Source of the DNA: Metaphire vulgaris
Taxonomy: Eukaryota; Annelida; Clitellata; Crassiclitellata; Megascolecidae
NCBI GenBank assembly: GCA_018105865.1
Contig: CM030840.1
Coordinates: 8,762,294 to 8,826,293 of the forward strand
DNA: 64,000 nt
Direction: 5' to 3'
Both the position numbers and the translations under genes were made by a program. Below, piece by piece: positions 30,886-40,733 of the stretch (its first letter is position 1; each line of letters begins with the position of its first letter). The notes under the pieces are model-generated. The model saw only the letters and a program-made list of their open reading frames with translations. It made no database searches and was not told the origin of the DNA.

Positions 30886-31322
30886 CAATGCAATTTATCC
30901 AGCTTCACTCCTACAACTGAAGAAGAGGTATCCAAACTTCTATTCTCCTTTCCAAACAAACAATGCGATCTAGATCCCATACATACCCCTTTACTCAAAC
31001 AGTGTGTCACCGTACTTACGTCTATCATAACTAGAATCATTGACCTCTCTCTAACCTCGGGCACTTTCCCATCCTCCTTCACAAACAATTTTGTCACTCC
31101 TCTCCTAAAAGAGCCTGGTCTCGACAGAGAAGATCTTAAAAACTATCGCCCCAGAAAATTGTGCTTTCTAGACTGACCGAACACCTTTCAAGTAACTGGC
31201 TATATAATACTCATCAGTCTGCCTACACTAAACATCACTCAACTGAACCAGTTCTCGCCTACATTCATAACAGTACCGCAATTGGTCTCCGACAAGTTAC
31301 TGGCCTTTGTCTCCTTGATCTC
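30886..31322 (+). mobile_element. L2-A LINE RT fragment
   Basis: Pieces: SKLLFSFPNKQC-like region, IMTRIIDLSLTSGTFPSSFT, VILSRLTEHLS, NTHQSAYTKHHSTEPVLAYI and GLRQVTGLCLLDL. The sequence then switches mid-motif (LLDL-SAAFDTI expected) to a different L2 subfamily at about 31323. Confidence 0.8.
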
Positions 31323-32000
31323 TATGTCGTTCGGAGTGGGCGGCTCAGTGCTCCAGTGGTTCGCTTCCTACCTATCAAATCGCATGCAGCACGTACGCTG
31401 TGCCAACTCGGCTACGCCGCTGAGCCAGGTATTGCTCGGGGTTCCACAGGGGTACGTCCTGGGACCTATTCTCTTCGTGCTCTACATCGCTGACATAGTG
31501 AGCATCGTTCAGCGGTTTGGATTGCATGCCCACCTCTATGCAGATGATACACAGGTCTACGGGAGCTGTTCCCCTGCTACAACCGAACTGCTCTCCAGCA
31601 GAGAATCACGCTGTGCTTGATAGAGTTGTCTTAAGAGGCTGAAGTCACATCGGCTACAGCTCAATGCTGCTAAGACCGAGGTCCTTTGGTTGGCTGCTGA
31701 AAGGCAGAAACATTTGATACCGTCTACCTGCATAAGTGTCGACGGAATTAATGTGCAGCCGGTGTCGTCGGTGCGGAACCTCGAGATATTCCTGGATAGT
31801 ACCTTATCAATGAAGACACACGTGGCGAAGACTGTGGCTTGATGCTTCAATGTCCTCAGGCTGATTATAAGTATTCGTCGCTCAATGTCAGCCACTGCGC
31901 TGGTCTCCACTAGTGCTGTTACGGTTTCACCTCGAGCAGTCTCGGTCGGTTTCGGTTCGGTTTGGACCGAAAAACCGCGGTTTCGGTTCGGTTCGGTTTT

Positions 32001-32074
32001 TTAACCCTAGGTTAGGGTTAGGGTTAACCCTAACTCTAACCCTAGGGTTAGCGATAGGTTAACCCTAACCCTAT
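32001..32074. repeat. Interstitial telomere-like block 1
   Basis: Alternating TTAGGG and CCCTAA units in short opposite-facing runs (TTAACCCTAGGTTAGGGTTA and onward). It lies inside the hAT element beside the left GGTTCGG array. Confidence 0.9.
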
Positions 32075-32214
32075 GACCTCTTTTTGCTTTCAGGGATTTT
32101 GGAGAGGAAAAATGATACAATTATGACCTCTTTTTGCTTGTCAGGGTTTTTCGAGAGGAAAAAATACAAGAATGACCTTTTTGAGGACTTTAATAAGAAA
32201 TAAAAAAATAAAAT

Positions 32215-32343
32215 GACGTTACGCGATTTTTGAAAATGGGTGGTCGGCCCGTTGTGACGTCATATTTTAGGGGTCCGACGTTGCGTGACGTAGGGGGGTA
32301 AAAAAGTGACAGATTCGCGTGACGTCATTTATGGACGGCCCCT
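32215..32343. repeat. Right-end relic of the GGGGNYGTCC family
   Basis: GTGACGTCATTTATGGACGG then CCCC matches the right terminus of the elements at 19162 and 22681, preceded by GTCCGACGTTGCGTGACGTA. The left end was not found; the dispersed motif copies at 32074 and 32124 lie just upstream, as inside the complete element. Confidence 0.65.
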
Positions 32344-32401
32344 TTATTTAAGTCACCTCTTTTCGGTTGATGCAAATGCCAATAGGCCTAATTTTAAACT
32401 C

Positions 32402-32500
32402 GTCATGATTTAAAGTGGCTTAGGAGGCATTACTGCACGTGCGAAAGCCACTAGGGGCACTAACAGGGCTTGAACCCGCTCCGTTAGCGTCAGAGATATT
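32402..32500 (-). repeat. tRNA-derived SINE copy
   Basis: In reverse it reads a tRNA-like part with B box GGGTTCAAGCCC, then GTTAGTGCCCCTAGTGGCTT and the tail CCTCCTAAGCCACTTTAAAT, the family at 56455-56575. Confidence 0.75.
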
Positions 32501-32792
32501 TCTAGGATTGTGGATTTGTGGGTGGGGGTGTCTACCTCAATTTTGAAGGTGTCCGGAGCTAATTGGCATTCCACACTAAACTGGCACTGCGCGACACTAC
32601 TAATGCTGCCATTTTAAAATTGTTTTTACTGATTTCAATAATGACGTCAGACTCTGACTCATCATAGAAATATAGACATGCCAGAAGAACAACACTCGTT
32701 ATTTTAGCGTTTAAAAGCTGTGCATTGATTGAACTGCATTCAAAATGCATTAAATGCATTTAATGCATTGAAAAAAGAGATCATAGGGTCAG

Positions 32793-32890
32793 TGTTAACC
32801 CTAACCCTAACGTTAGGGTTTTAACCCTAGGTTAGGGTTAGGGTTTTAACCCTAGGTTAGGGTTAGCGTTAACCCTAACCTAGGGTTAAA
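32793..32890. repeat. Interstitial telomere-like block 2
   Basis: TTAACCCTAACCCTAACGTT followed by TTAGGG runs in both orientations, mirroring block 1 near the right GGTTCGG array. Confidence 0.9.
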
Positions 32891-33509
32891 ACGGAAGAAA
32901 ACCGTCCAATTTGCATGGTCAAAACCGCGGTTTCGGTTCGGTTCGGTTTTGACCGAAAAACCGCGGTTTCGGTTCGGTTCGGTTAACCGTAACAGCACTA
33001 GTCTCCACTTTGGTGCTGACCAAATTAGATTATGGCACTGCTACCCTGGCCGGAATACGGAAAACCCTTCTCAATCGTCTTCAGTCCGTTCTGAACGCTG
33101 CTGCTCGTATGATCTGCCATATTCCACCAGGTGAACACGTAACTCCATCGTTTCGTGATTTGCACTGGCTATCAGCGCCAGACACAATTAGAGCTGGGTC
33201 GATTACGATTATTTTTTCCGATTACGAGTACGATTATTTTCGATTATTTTTAACGATTACGATTTCGATTACGATTACGGATTTTTAAATCGCGATTTCG
33301 ATTTCGATTATTTCACAATACCTTTAGAAACTGGCTATCCCGCCATATTTTACAGTATTCGGCCATCCTCTGTGTATCGATGTTCAGTTGGTTTTCAACA
33401 GGGATATTCTACACCCCTAACAACCTCCAACACCCCAAATTTGAGGTCGACACCCCCTAAAATTTGGTGATGTGACAATGATATGCATACAGAATGCATA
33501 TTGATTGAT

Positions 33510-34125
33510 TGATTTATTTATTTATTGACAATTTATATAGCGCAGTAGACAACAGTGGCGGCTCTAGGATTTGGCAAGTGGGGGCCGTTGGGGGGCAACT
33601 TCTAATCATGGGGGGCCAACTATTTGTTGTTTAATGTATGTAGCATTAAGTATAGGATCCCAACTGGGGGGCCACTGGGGGGGCCAGGCTCTCAATAGGG
33701 GGCACGGGCCCCTCTGGCCCCCCCGGTGGAGCCGCCACTGGTAGACAAGGCTAAGGCCTACAACAAGAGCGCTTAACACAGTTCATATCCAATATTAAAT
33801 AAATGTGTCTTCAAATTTCTAATTAAAAGTCCAGCTGAGACTGCTCCAGTCACATTGTCTGGAAGAGAGTTCCACAGGGCGGGATTCCCCCGCGCGAATG
33901 ATCTTTCCCCAAACTTAGGGGTCTTGGACGGGGGAGGGACCAACAACTGCACTCTCCGACTGGACCTAAGAACCGATCTCTCGATCACAGTCGATCTTCG
34001 TACAAGCACAATCAGGACAGAGTGGATCGTGTAAAGCCCGAAACGTAAGCCAACAGCGCTTGTAGACAATGCGCTGTGGAACACGGATCCAGTGGAGTCG
34101 ATCTCTAAGGAAAGGAGTGATTAGC
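33510..34125 (-). mobile_element. L2-B LINE fragment inside a hAT
   Basis: (ATTG)n/(ATTT)n tail then GACAATTTATATAGCGC at the plus-left side; the minus strand encodes RRVQLLVPPPSKTPKFGERS, FARGNPALWNSLPDNVT and LKTHLFNIGY. It is split at 33553-33740 by the MITE. Confidence 0.85.
33553..33740. mobile_element. hAT-type MITE, copy 3
   Basis: 188 bp with ends CAGTGGCGGCTCTA and GGAGCCGCCACTG; GTAGACAA duplicated exactly at 33545-33552 and 33741-33748. It inserted into the tail of an L2-B fragment that itself lies in a hAT that lies in a LINE. Confidence 0.96.
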
Positions 34126-34609
34126 CCTGAACACCCCCAAACAGGCCCATTCAGAGGGGGGCTAGGATGGCCATTCGACCCGGGCCTCCATCATTTTGGG
34201 GGCCTCCCTTTGTTTCCTTGTCTAGAATTCTGGGAGAGCTAGAAAGCTAGATAGCTACTGCTAGAAGGGGCCTCAAAATTTGGTGATGACCTTTTTGCTT
34301 GTTGATAATTTTGGGATTTTGGGAAAGCTAGGAAGGTATTCTGCGGTCCTCAAAATTGGTGATTACCTTTTTTCGCTTGTCAAAATTTTAATTGTTGGGA
34401 AGACTAGGAGAGGCCTCGAAATTCCAACTGGCCTGGACCTCCTTCAGCCTCTGAAGAGGCCTGCCCCCAAATGGAGATATAGACCCCACAACTTTATCCT
34501 CGGATGACTTTTTTTGCTTGTCAGCCTTTTTCGATAGAGACTTCCAAATTTCGACACTCCCAGATTTTCCCGACACCCCACCCCAATTCACAATCCTAGA
34601 AATAACCCT

Positions 34610-34980
34610 GGTCTTCAATCTTCTTAAAGGATCGAGCCTGGGTGGCAAGACCGATATCGTCAGCGTATCCAAACTTCCTATTGATGGTATCAGGTAGGCC
34701 TAAGTCGTTTGTAGGCCTATAGGCCTACAAATTGAATAACGTGGGGGCTAGAACTGGACCCTATGGTAGACCGTTTCGTCGACGTCTCCAGGAGCTGACA
34801 TCTCCCAAGTGAACTCAGAACCGTCTGTCAGAGATGAGTAATTTCACAAGTTGACTGAACCAGGGTGGCAAGTTGAGCGAGAGTTTGTACATTAAACCCA
34901 CATGACACACCGTATCGAAAGCTGCTGTCAAACCCAGAAAGATGGTACCTGTCTTTAGACGCTGTTGAATCCATTTTCAA
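34610..34980 (-). mobile_element. LINE RT fragment
   Basis: The minus strand gives LGLTAAFDTVCHVGLMYKLS (motif A), GPVLAPTLFNL and FGYADDIGLATQARSFKKIE (catalytic YADD). It is a short piece of a LINE different from L2-A/B, embedded in the hAT composite. Its 3' and 5' parts are missing. Confidence 0.7.
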
Positions 34981-35564
34981 TGAAAATCTTATAATCAACG
35001 GTAAATTGATCTTTCTTTGAATCGGAAATATTGTATATCACTTACGGGAATAATCGAAAATTAATCGCGATTTCGATTATTTTTTCGACGATTATCGATT
35101 ATTTCGATTTATTTAATAATCGTGTCGATTTCGATTACGATTTTTCAAAAATCGCGATTTCGCTTTCGATTTCGATTAATCGACCCACCCCTAGACACAA
35201 TCCACTTCAAGCTTGCGTTATTAGCATACTGATGCCTGAACGGTGTCAGCCCTGCATACCTGGCGACTGAACTGGTACGTGTGGCTGACTTGGAAGGTCG
35301 GCAACGCCTGAGATCTGCCCGATCCACCTCACTGGTCGTCCCGAGGATGCGCCTTCGAACTGTCGGTGATCGCGCGTTCCCTGTGGCCGCGTCGAGAGCG
35401 TGGAACTGTCTACCTCCATCTGTGCAACTCTCTCTCCATCGCTCAACACCTTCAAAGAGAAACTTAAAATCTGGCTATTCCGCAGGAGCTACTTGTGATT
35501 TCTTGTGTTTTTGTAATGTGTTCACGAACTTCTTATAGGACGAGTTACCACATTAATCAGAACG

Positions 35565-35566
35565 TT

Positions 35567-35604
<38 letters not shown>

Positions 35605-35673
35605 TAATAATTTGCTTCTTTTCAGGTGCTCTGTCCGAGTAAGTAAAGTACAGTAAAATCTCGTGGATTTCTA

Positions 35674-35757
<84 letters not shown>

Positions 35758-35810
35758 CATCATCATCATCATTATCATCATTATCATCATTATCATCATC
35801 ATCGCACCTG
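35565..35810. repeat. (AAT)n, L2-A tail scrap, (ATT)n(ATC)n
   Basis: (AAT)n at 35567-35610 is the tail of the L2-B copy. GTAAGTAAAGTACAGTAAAA then TCTCGTGGATTTCTATA is the L2-A 3' end in minus orientation, truncated to about 45 bp, and (ATT)n(ATC)n follows to 35803. Confidence 0.85.
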
Positions 35811-36430
35811 TTACTATCAGTTACGCAGGATCCGGGAGATTCGCCGCTACCTGCCATTACCGGCCGTGATTAAACTGGTTCGATCCCTCATTCTATCACG
35901 AGTGGATTATTGTAACAGTATCTTACTCGGACTTCCTGTCAGCCAGCTAAACCGTCTTCAGATGGTGCTAAATGTTTCAGCTCGTCTGATCTTCGGCGCT
36001 AGGTGGAATGAGCATGTGACACCGCTATTACGAGATAAACTTCACTGGCTCCGGATTTCGGAGCGTATAGCCTTTAAACGTTGCTGGTTTACATTTAGGA
36101 CGTTAAATGACCCTTTCTGCCCCGAGTACTTAACGGCTCTGGTCTGTAAGCCTAAGTCGTCTGATCGGCGCTCGCAGCTTCGATCAAGCAGCCGTTCTCA
36201 ATTGGTGGTTCCACCCCGTCTACGACAGCAAAATTTGGAGATCGGTCTGTTTCGAGGGGCAACCCTTTGCTTTGGAACTCACTGCCGGCGGACGTGACTA
36301 GGGTGACATCTCCTGAACTGTTCACTAGGAACCTTAAAACATATTTATTTAACATCTCCTATTAGGGACACTTGTAAAGGCGCTCTTGACTTTAGCCTTC
36401 GCTATGCGTATTGCGCTATATGAAATTGTC
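35804..36430 (+). mobile_element. L2-B LINE, 5'-truncated
   Basis: The frame reads VIKLVRSLILSRVDYCNSIL, LGLPVSQLNRLQMVLNVSAR, LHWLRISERIAFKRCWFTF and VVPPRLRQQNLEIGLFRGAT with a late frame break. The 3' end GCGCTATATGAAATTGTCAG leads into (AAT)n. Confidence 0.88.
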
Positions 36431-36456
36431 AGAATTAATAATTAATAATAATAATA

Positions 36457-36503
<47 letters not shown>

Positions 36504-36523
36504 CATCATCATCATCATTTTTA

Positions 36524-36579
<56 letters not shown>

Positions 36580-36625
36580 TATCATCATCATCATCATCAT
36601 CATTATCATTATTATTATCATTATT
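36431..36625. repeat. (AAT)n(ATT)n(ATC)n tract
   Basis: LINE tail AAT units flip to ATT, with two ATC blocks, over about 190 bp, then meet the next element's minus-strand tail. Confidence 0.95.
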
Positions 36626-36885
36626 ATTCCAGTGCAATTTATATATATCTCTGTAACATAATAAAATAACCAAAATCAAAAGCGCTTTACTAAAGCTGAC
36701 ATGCCAATGAAGGTCCGAAGGTGGCGATGTTAAAATCCGCTCGGATGATAGAAAGAACTCGCTGCGTGTAGAAATCCGGTGCTGAGACCTATGGAAGCGG
36801 TGGTCATTTGCAAGAAAATCGTAGCCACATCGACAGGTCAACGAGGAACGGCAGATGATGTTAGGGTGCCGTGCCTATCAAAACC
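36626..36885 (-). mobile_element. Second copy of the unknown retroposed element
   Basis: CCAGTGCAATTTATATATAT, CAAAATCAAAAGCGCTTTAC, GACATGCCAATGAAGGTCCG and GGAAGCGGTGG-type blocks align with 17562-17800. Only the tail-proximal 260 bp are present. Confidence 0.65.
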
Positions 36886-37063
36886 TGTCTACCTTGATTG
36901 ATTGATTCCTTGACTGATTCTGATTGTCTACCTATAGCGCCTTGGAGAGCAGCACAGCAGTAACTGATTATTCTTAGGCGCTCAGCCTTTCTTAAAATAA
37001 CTATGGGAAAGGTATATTATCAGCCAGGCAATAGTCAACATCCAAAGGACAGTGAGAATAGGT

Positions 37064-37914
37064 TGTTATTTCTACTGATAGGAACACCACCTCAGCTTAA
37101 GAAGATTGACTTGTCATCAACATGTCTTTCCTTTGGCACTTCACTGATTCATCCCTCTCAGTCTGCTCGAAATCTTGGAGTTATTTTTGATAATCACCTC
37201 TCATTCTCAGAACACATTGCCTTCGTCTGCCGTTCTGCTCACTATAACATACGAGATGTAAGGAGGATTAGACACCTCATCCCTTCCTCTGCACTTATTC
37301 CTCTGGCCAACGCTTTGGTATCGAGTCGTCTCGACTATTGCAATTCACTGTATACTGGTATTTCAAAATCCGACTTAAACCGCCTGCAAAGGATTCAAAA
37401 TTCATTAGCCAGGGCTATCACTGGAACTGCCAAATATGAGCACATCACACCGATCCTAAAATCACTTCATTGGCTACCTGTCAAACAAAGAATTGAATTC
37501 AAGATAAGTCTCATTGTGCATAAGACGCTCCACACAAATCAGCCTATGTATCTCCGATCGTTACTGACTGCTCAAGACAACCAGCACTCAACGAGGTCAT
37601 CTGATGCTACTACTCTTTACATACCCTATAGCATGACTACTACTGGAAAACGTGCTTTTTCTGTTACCGGACCCAGACTTTGGAATTCTCTTCCGGTACA
37701 GGTCCGCCAAACTGATTGTCTTACTACCTTCAGGTCTAGACTTAAAACACATCTATTCCTGACTGCATATCCGCCTTAACCTGGAATCTGGAAGTACGGA
37801 CTGACCTTTGGATTACAACCTCCTTCACCACGGACAATGATTCACGACTACGATTATTCACTGAAGCGACCATCGACTGGTGCAGATGTACTACTACAAT
37901 GGCGCTAAAGAAGT

Positions 37915-37972
<58 letters not shown>

Positions 37973-37975
37973 GTT
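37064..37975 (+). mobile_element. L2-like LINE, 5'-truncated, (CTA)n tail
   Basis: A long open frame runs to 37779: SQSARNLGVIFDNHLSFSEH, SSRLDYCNSLYTGISKSDLN, RLQRIQNSLARAITGTAKYE, SLHWLPVKQRIEFKISLIV, GKRAFSVTGPRLWNSLPVQV and a C-terminus LKTHLFLTAYPP. About 240 codons are undamaged, so it is one of the younger insertions. The 3' end GGCGCTAAAGAAGT is followed by (CTA)n. Its first codons are L2-A flank. The flanks share only GTTA. Confidence 0.88.
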
Positions 37976-39140
37976 ACAGCTGTGGAGGAAATGATTTTAG
38001 AAAAAGGAAGGATATCTTAAGCTTAGACCTGAAGACTTTGAGGAGACAATGCAGGAATTATAGGAAATGAGGATTCAGATTTTATTGTTTGGAAGTGTAA
38101 AAGTCTGCAGAAGTGTCAAAGCGTCAAAGTCTGCTGGGATCGAGTTCAAAAGTTCAGGTGAGGCATAAGAGAAGGCACGGTTGCAAATTTTCAAGGATGA
38201 CTGATTCAGCGGGCGTGACAGAGTGAGGTCAGATGATGAACGTGTGGGTTGAGGAGGCTGAGGGATTAATAGTGACCTAAGGTAGACAGATTTTGATGAC
38301 TGAAGTGAGCTATATGTAAGTGTTATTATCTGTATTGGATACGTTCAGTTATTTTAAGCCAATGTAATGATTTTAGTATGGGTGAAATATGGGAGAATTT
38401 AGGCGACTTCGTAACAGCGCGAACTAGTGCATTTTGTATTGATTGCAATTTGTTGATGGAGGCTTTGGGAAAGTTATAGTAGAGTGAGTTACAATAATCT
38501 AATTTGGAGTGGACTATTGAGGTGGACGCAGTTTTGGTAAGGCAAGGGCGTAGGCGGCGAAAGTCACGAATATGAACATAGCAGGCTTTTGAAAGTTGGG
38601 AGATTTGTGATTCGAAGTTTAGAAAAGAATCAAATTTGAATCCGAGATTTCTTGCAGTTGGAACAGGGATTATTGTGGTGTCTGGAGCCAAAACTAGTTT
38701 AGGATTATCAATGTTTTTGAGTTTTTGGGGTAGTCCAATTAAAAGAAACTCTGTTTTATATGGGTTGAGAGCGAGGAGATTAAATGACATCCATGCAGAG
38801 ATTGAAGAGAATGCATGCAGATTCAAGCTCAAAAATAGATGCATTAAATGAAAGAGGTGACAAGGAAAGGAATAGCTGAGTGTCATCGGCATAGAGTTGG
38901 TGATTTAAATTGAGGGAAATAAAGGATGAGAGCGCTGTAGTGTAAAGGCTGAAAAGTACCGGCCCAGTAACAGATCCCTGAGGTACACCAAAATCTAGTG
39001 TGAGATAGAGAAATTTGGCCAAGACAGGACACTTGAAAAGACCGGGATTTAAGGTCAGATGCAAACCAGTTGTGAGCTTTTTTAGATATGCCAAACCAGA
39101 TAGAGAGTCGCTCGAGCAGAATTTTGTGATCTATGGTATA

Positions 39141-39181
39141 AAATGCAGCAGAGAGGTCAAGGAGACCTCTCTGCTGCATTT
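39141..39181. repeat. Perfect 18-bp hairpin, templated fold-back in LINE
   Basis: AAATGCAGCAGAGAGGTC (39141-39158), loop AAGGA, then its exact complement (39164-39181). Other L2-A copies (55020-55060) continue with ACAAAGGCCAGTAACTTG instead of the second arm, so the second arm is an added copy of the first. Confidence 0.9.
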
Positions 39182-40097
39182 GACCATTTGACCAGTAGCT
39201 TGTCGGAGACCAATTGCAGTTAAGAGTCTGTCATGAATGTAGGCGAGAATGGTTTCAGTTGAGTGATGTTTAGTGCAGGCAAACTGACGAGCATTCTATA
39301 GCGAGTTATTTGAAAGGTGTTCGGTCAGTCTAGAAAGCACGATTTTATCAGTAAGTTTTGATAGAAGTTAAAGATTTGAGATGGGGCGATAGTTATTAAT
39401 GTCTTCTCTGTCGAGACCAGGCTTTTTTAGGAGAGGAGTGATAAAAGAGTTTTTGAACGAAGATGGGAAAGTGCCTGAGGTAAGAGAGTGGTTAATGATT
39501 CTAGTTATGGTAGGCTTAAGCACGATGGCCCACTGTTTGAGTAAAGAGAGAGGTATCGGATCTAGGTCACATTGTTTGTTGGAAAGGAAAGTAGCAGTTT
39601 GGATACCTCTTCCTCAGTTGCAGAAGTGAAGCTGGATAAATTGCATGGAGATTCAGCAAGTTCTGACAGGGAAATGGATTGAGAGAGAGGTTTTGATTCT
39701 TTGCGATGGAAAAGATAATTTACAGTTTTTCAGAGGTTTCGTGGGTTTGAACTATTTGTTGAAATGATGTTAATATAGTAGTTCTTTTTGGCAGATGTAA
39801 GGAGATTATGGTAGCGGTTGGTGGCGGAACGAAGATTTCAAAGGTTAAAGGTCAGATGGAGAATGCGTTCTATGGTATGTTCGTTCAAGACGTCGGCGAA
39901 ATGACTTGAAAGCATGAGTGAAAGAGTTGTACCAGGGTTTGCTGTTATGAGATGAAAGAGGTCTTGTGATTATAAGAGCATGTTTGTCGAGAAGACCGGA
40001 TAACACAAAATGGTATTTATTGATCCTTGACGGCAGAGTGGAGGGGTTAGTAATTAGTTTAGATGATTTAATGTTGTCACAGAACAAGGCTACGTCA

Positions 40098-40102
40098 ATT
40101 TT

Positions 40103-40154
<52 letters not shown>

Positions 40155-40733
40155 TAGGCTAATTTATATAGCGCTATTGTCCTAGCGGGCTAGAGTCAAG
40201 AGTGCTTTACATTGCATTAAAGAAGTGTCCGAACTTGTGCGTTTTTAGTCTCTTAGTGAATGTTTCCAAGTTGGTCGCGTTGGTGACACTGTCTGGTAAC
40301 GCGTTCCATAGAGCCGGGTTCCCTCGAGTAACAGAACGCTCCTCCAGTTTGGCTGTTCTCGAGGGAAGAGGCACCGTCAGTCGGACCCGACTGGAGGAGC
40401 GGAGCCGCAAGCGACCTCTGTGGATGGAGGCTTACGAATAAGCACCAATAGGTAGTCTGGGCAGAACGGGTCGTAGAGTGCTTTGAACGTGAACCAACAT
40501 CTTTTGTAGATCACCCGCTCCGGATGCGGAGCCAGTGTAATCTGTCTCGAAGTTCAGGAGTGACGTGCTCACACCACCTGGTCTGAAAGATCACTCGGAC
40601 GGAAGCATTCAAAACCATCTGCAGACGACTGAGCTGGAAGTCTGGCGTTCCGTTGAGTATACTATTACAGTAGTCTATTCTCGTAAGCACCGGTGCCCGC
40701 GACAGACGCAGGTATGTCTTCTAATTGCTGTAA
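40098..40733 (-). mobile_element. L2-B LINE fragment with (TTAG)n tail
   Basis: About 13 TTAG units then TATAGGCTAATTTATATAGC and GCTATTGTCC; the minus strand encodes SSSRVRLTVPLPSRTAKLEE, RSVTRGNPALWNALPDSVTN and RLKTHKFGHFF. It is inserted in the L2-A endonuclease-linker region, which resumes with AGACGGCGGAATGAGTAGGT. Confidence 0.85.

Larger units (their letters stand above)
31911..33000. mobile_element. Ac-like hAT, non-autonomous, with telomere-like blocks
   Basis: Ends TAGTGCTGTTACGG and CCGTAACAGCACTA; GTCTCCAC is duplicated exactly at 31903-31910 and 33001-33008. Subterminal arrays of CGGTTTCGGTTCGGTT lie next to both ends, resembling the short subterminal repeats of Ac. The interior contains TTAGGG-type blocks, two dispersed-motif copies, the right end of a GGGGNYGTCC-family element, and a SINE fragment. 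There is no transposase. Confidence 0.93.
33189..35193. mobile_element. Ac-like hAT, composite, TCGATTACGATT ends
   Basis: Ends TAGAGCTGGGTCGATTA and TAATCGACCCACCCCTA; GACACAAT duplicated exactly at 33181-33188 and 35194-35201. Subterminal arrays of CGATTACGATTTCGATTA flank both sides (33200-33315; 35045-35185). The 2-kb interior is other repeats: an L2-B fragment holding a hAT MITE, several dispersed motifs and a LINE RT fragment. No transposase is present. Confidence 0.93.
31323..35535 (+). mobile_element. L2-B LINE, RT to C-terminus, split by two hATs
   Basis: RT: GVGGSVLQWFASYLSNRMQH, GVPQGYVLGPILFVLYIADI, LYADDTQVYGS; then SAT(A)LVST before the insert 31911-33000, continuing LVLTKLDYGTATLAGIRKTL, LNRLQSVLNAAARM, DLHWLSAPDTI before the insert 33189-35193, then HFKLALLAY and the C-terminus LVVPRMRLRTVGDRAFPVAA. 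Excising the two inserts with one TSD copy each gives a nearly continuous LINE, so both hats landed after it. A frame break lies near 31615. The tail is (AAT)n at 35567. Confidence 0.9.

Noticed and set aside
31990..32890. A true telomere or chromosome end
   Set aside because: Short mixed-orientation TTAGGG blocks lie inside a transposon with exact target duplication and sequence continues on both sides.
37921..37972. CRISPR-like regular repeats
   Set aside because: Simple (CTA)n microsatellite following a LINE; no spacers. No CRISPR array exists in the window.
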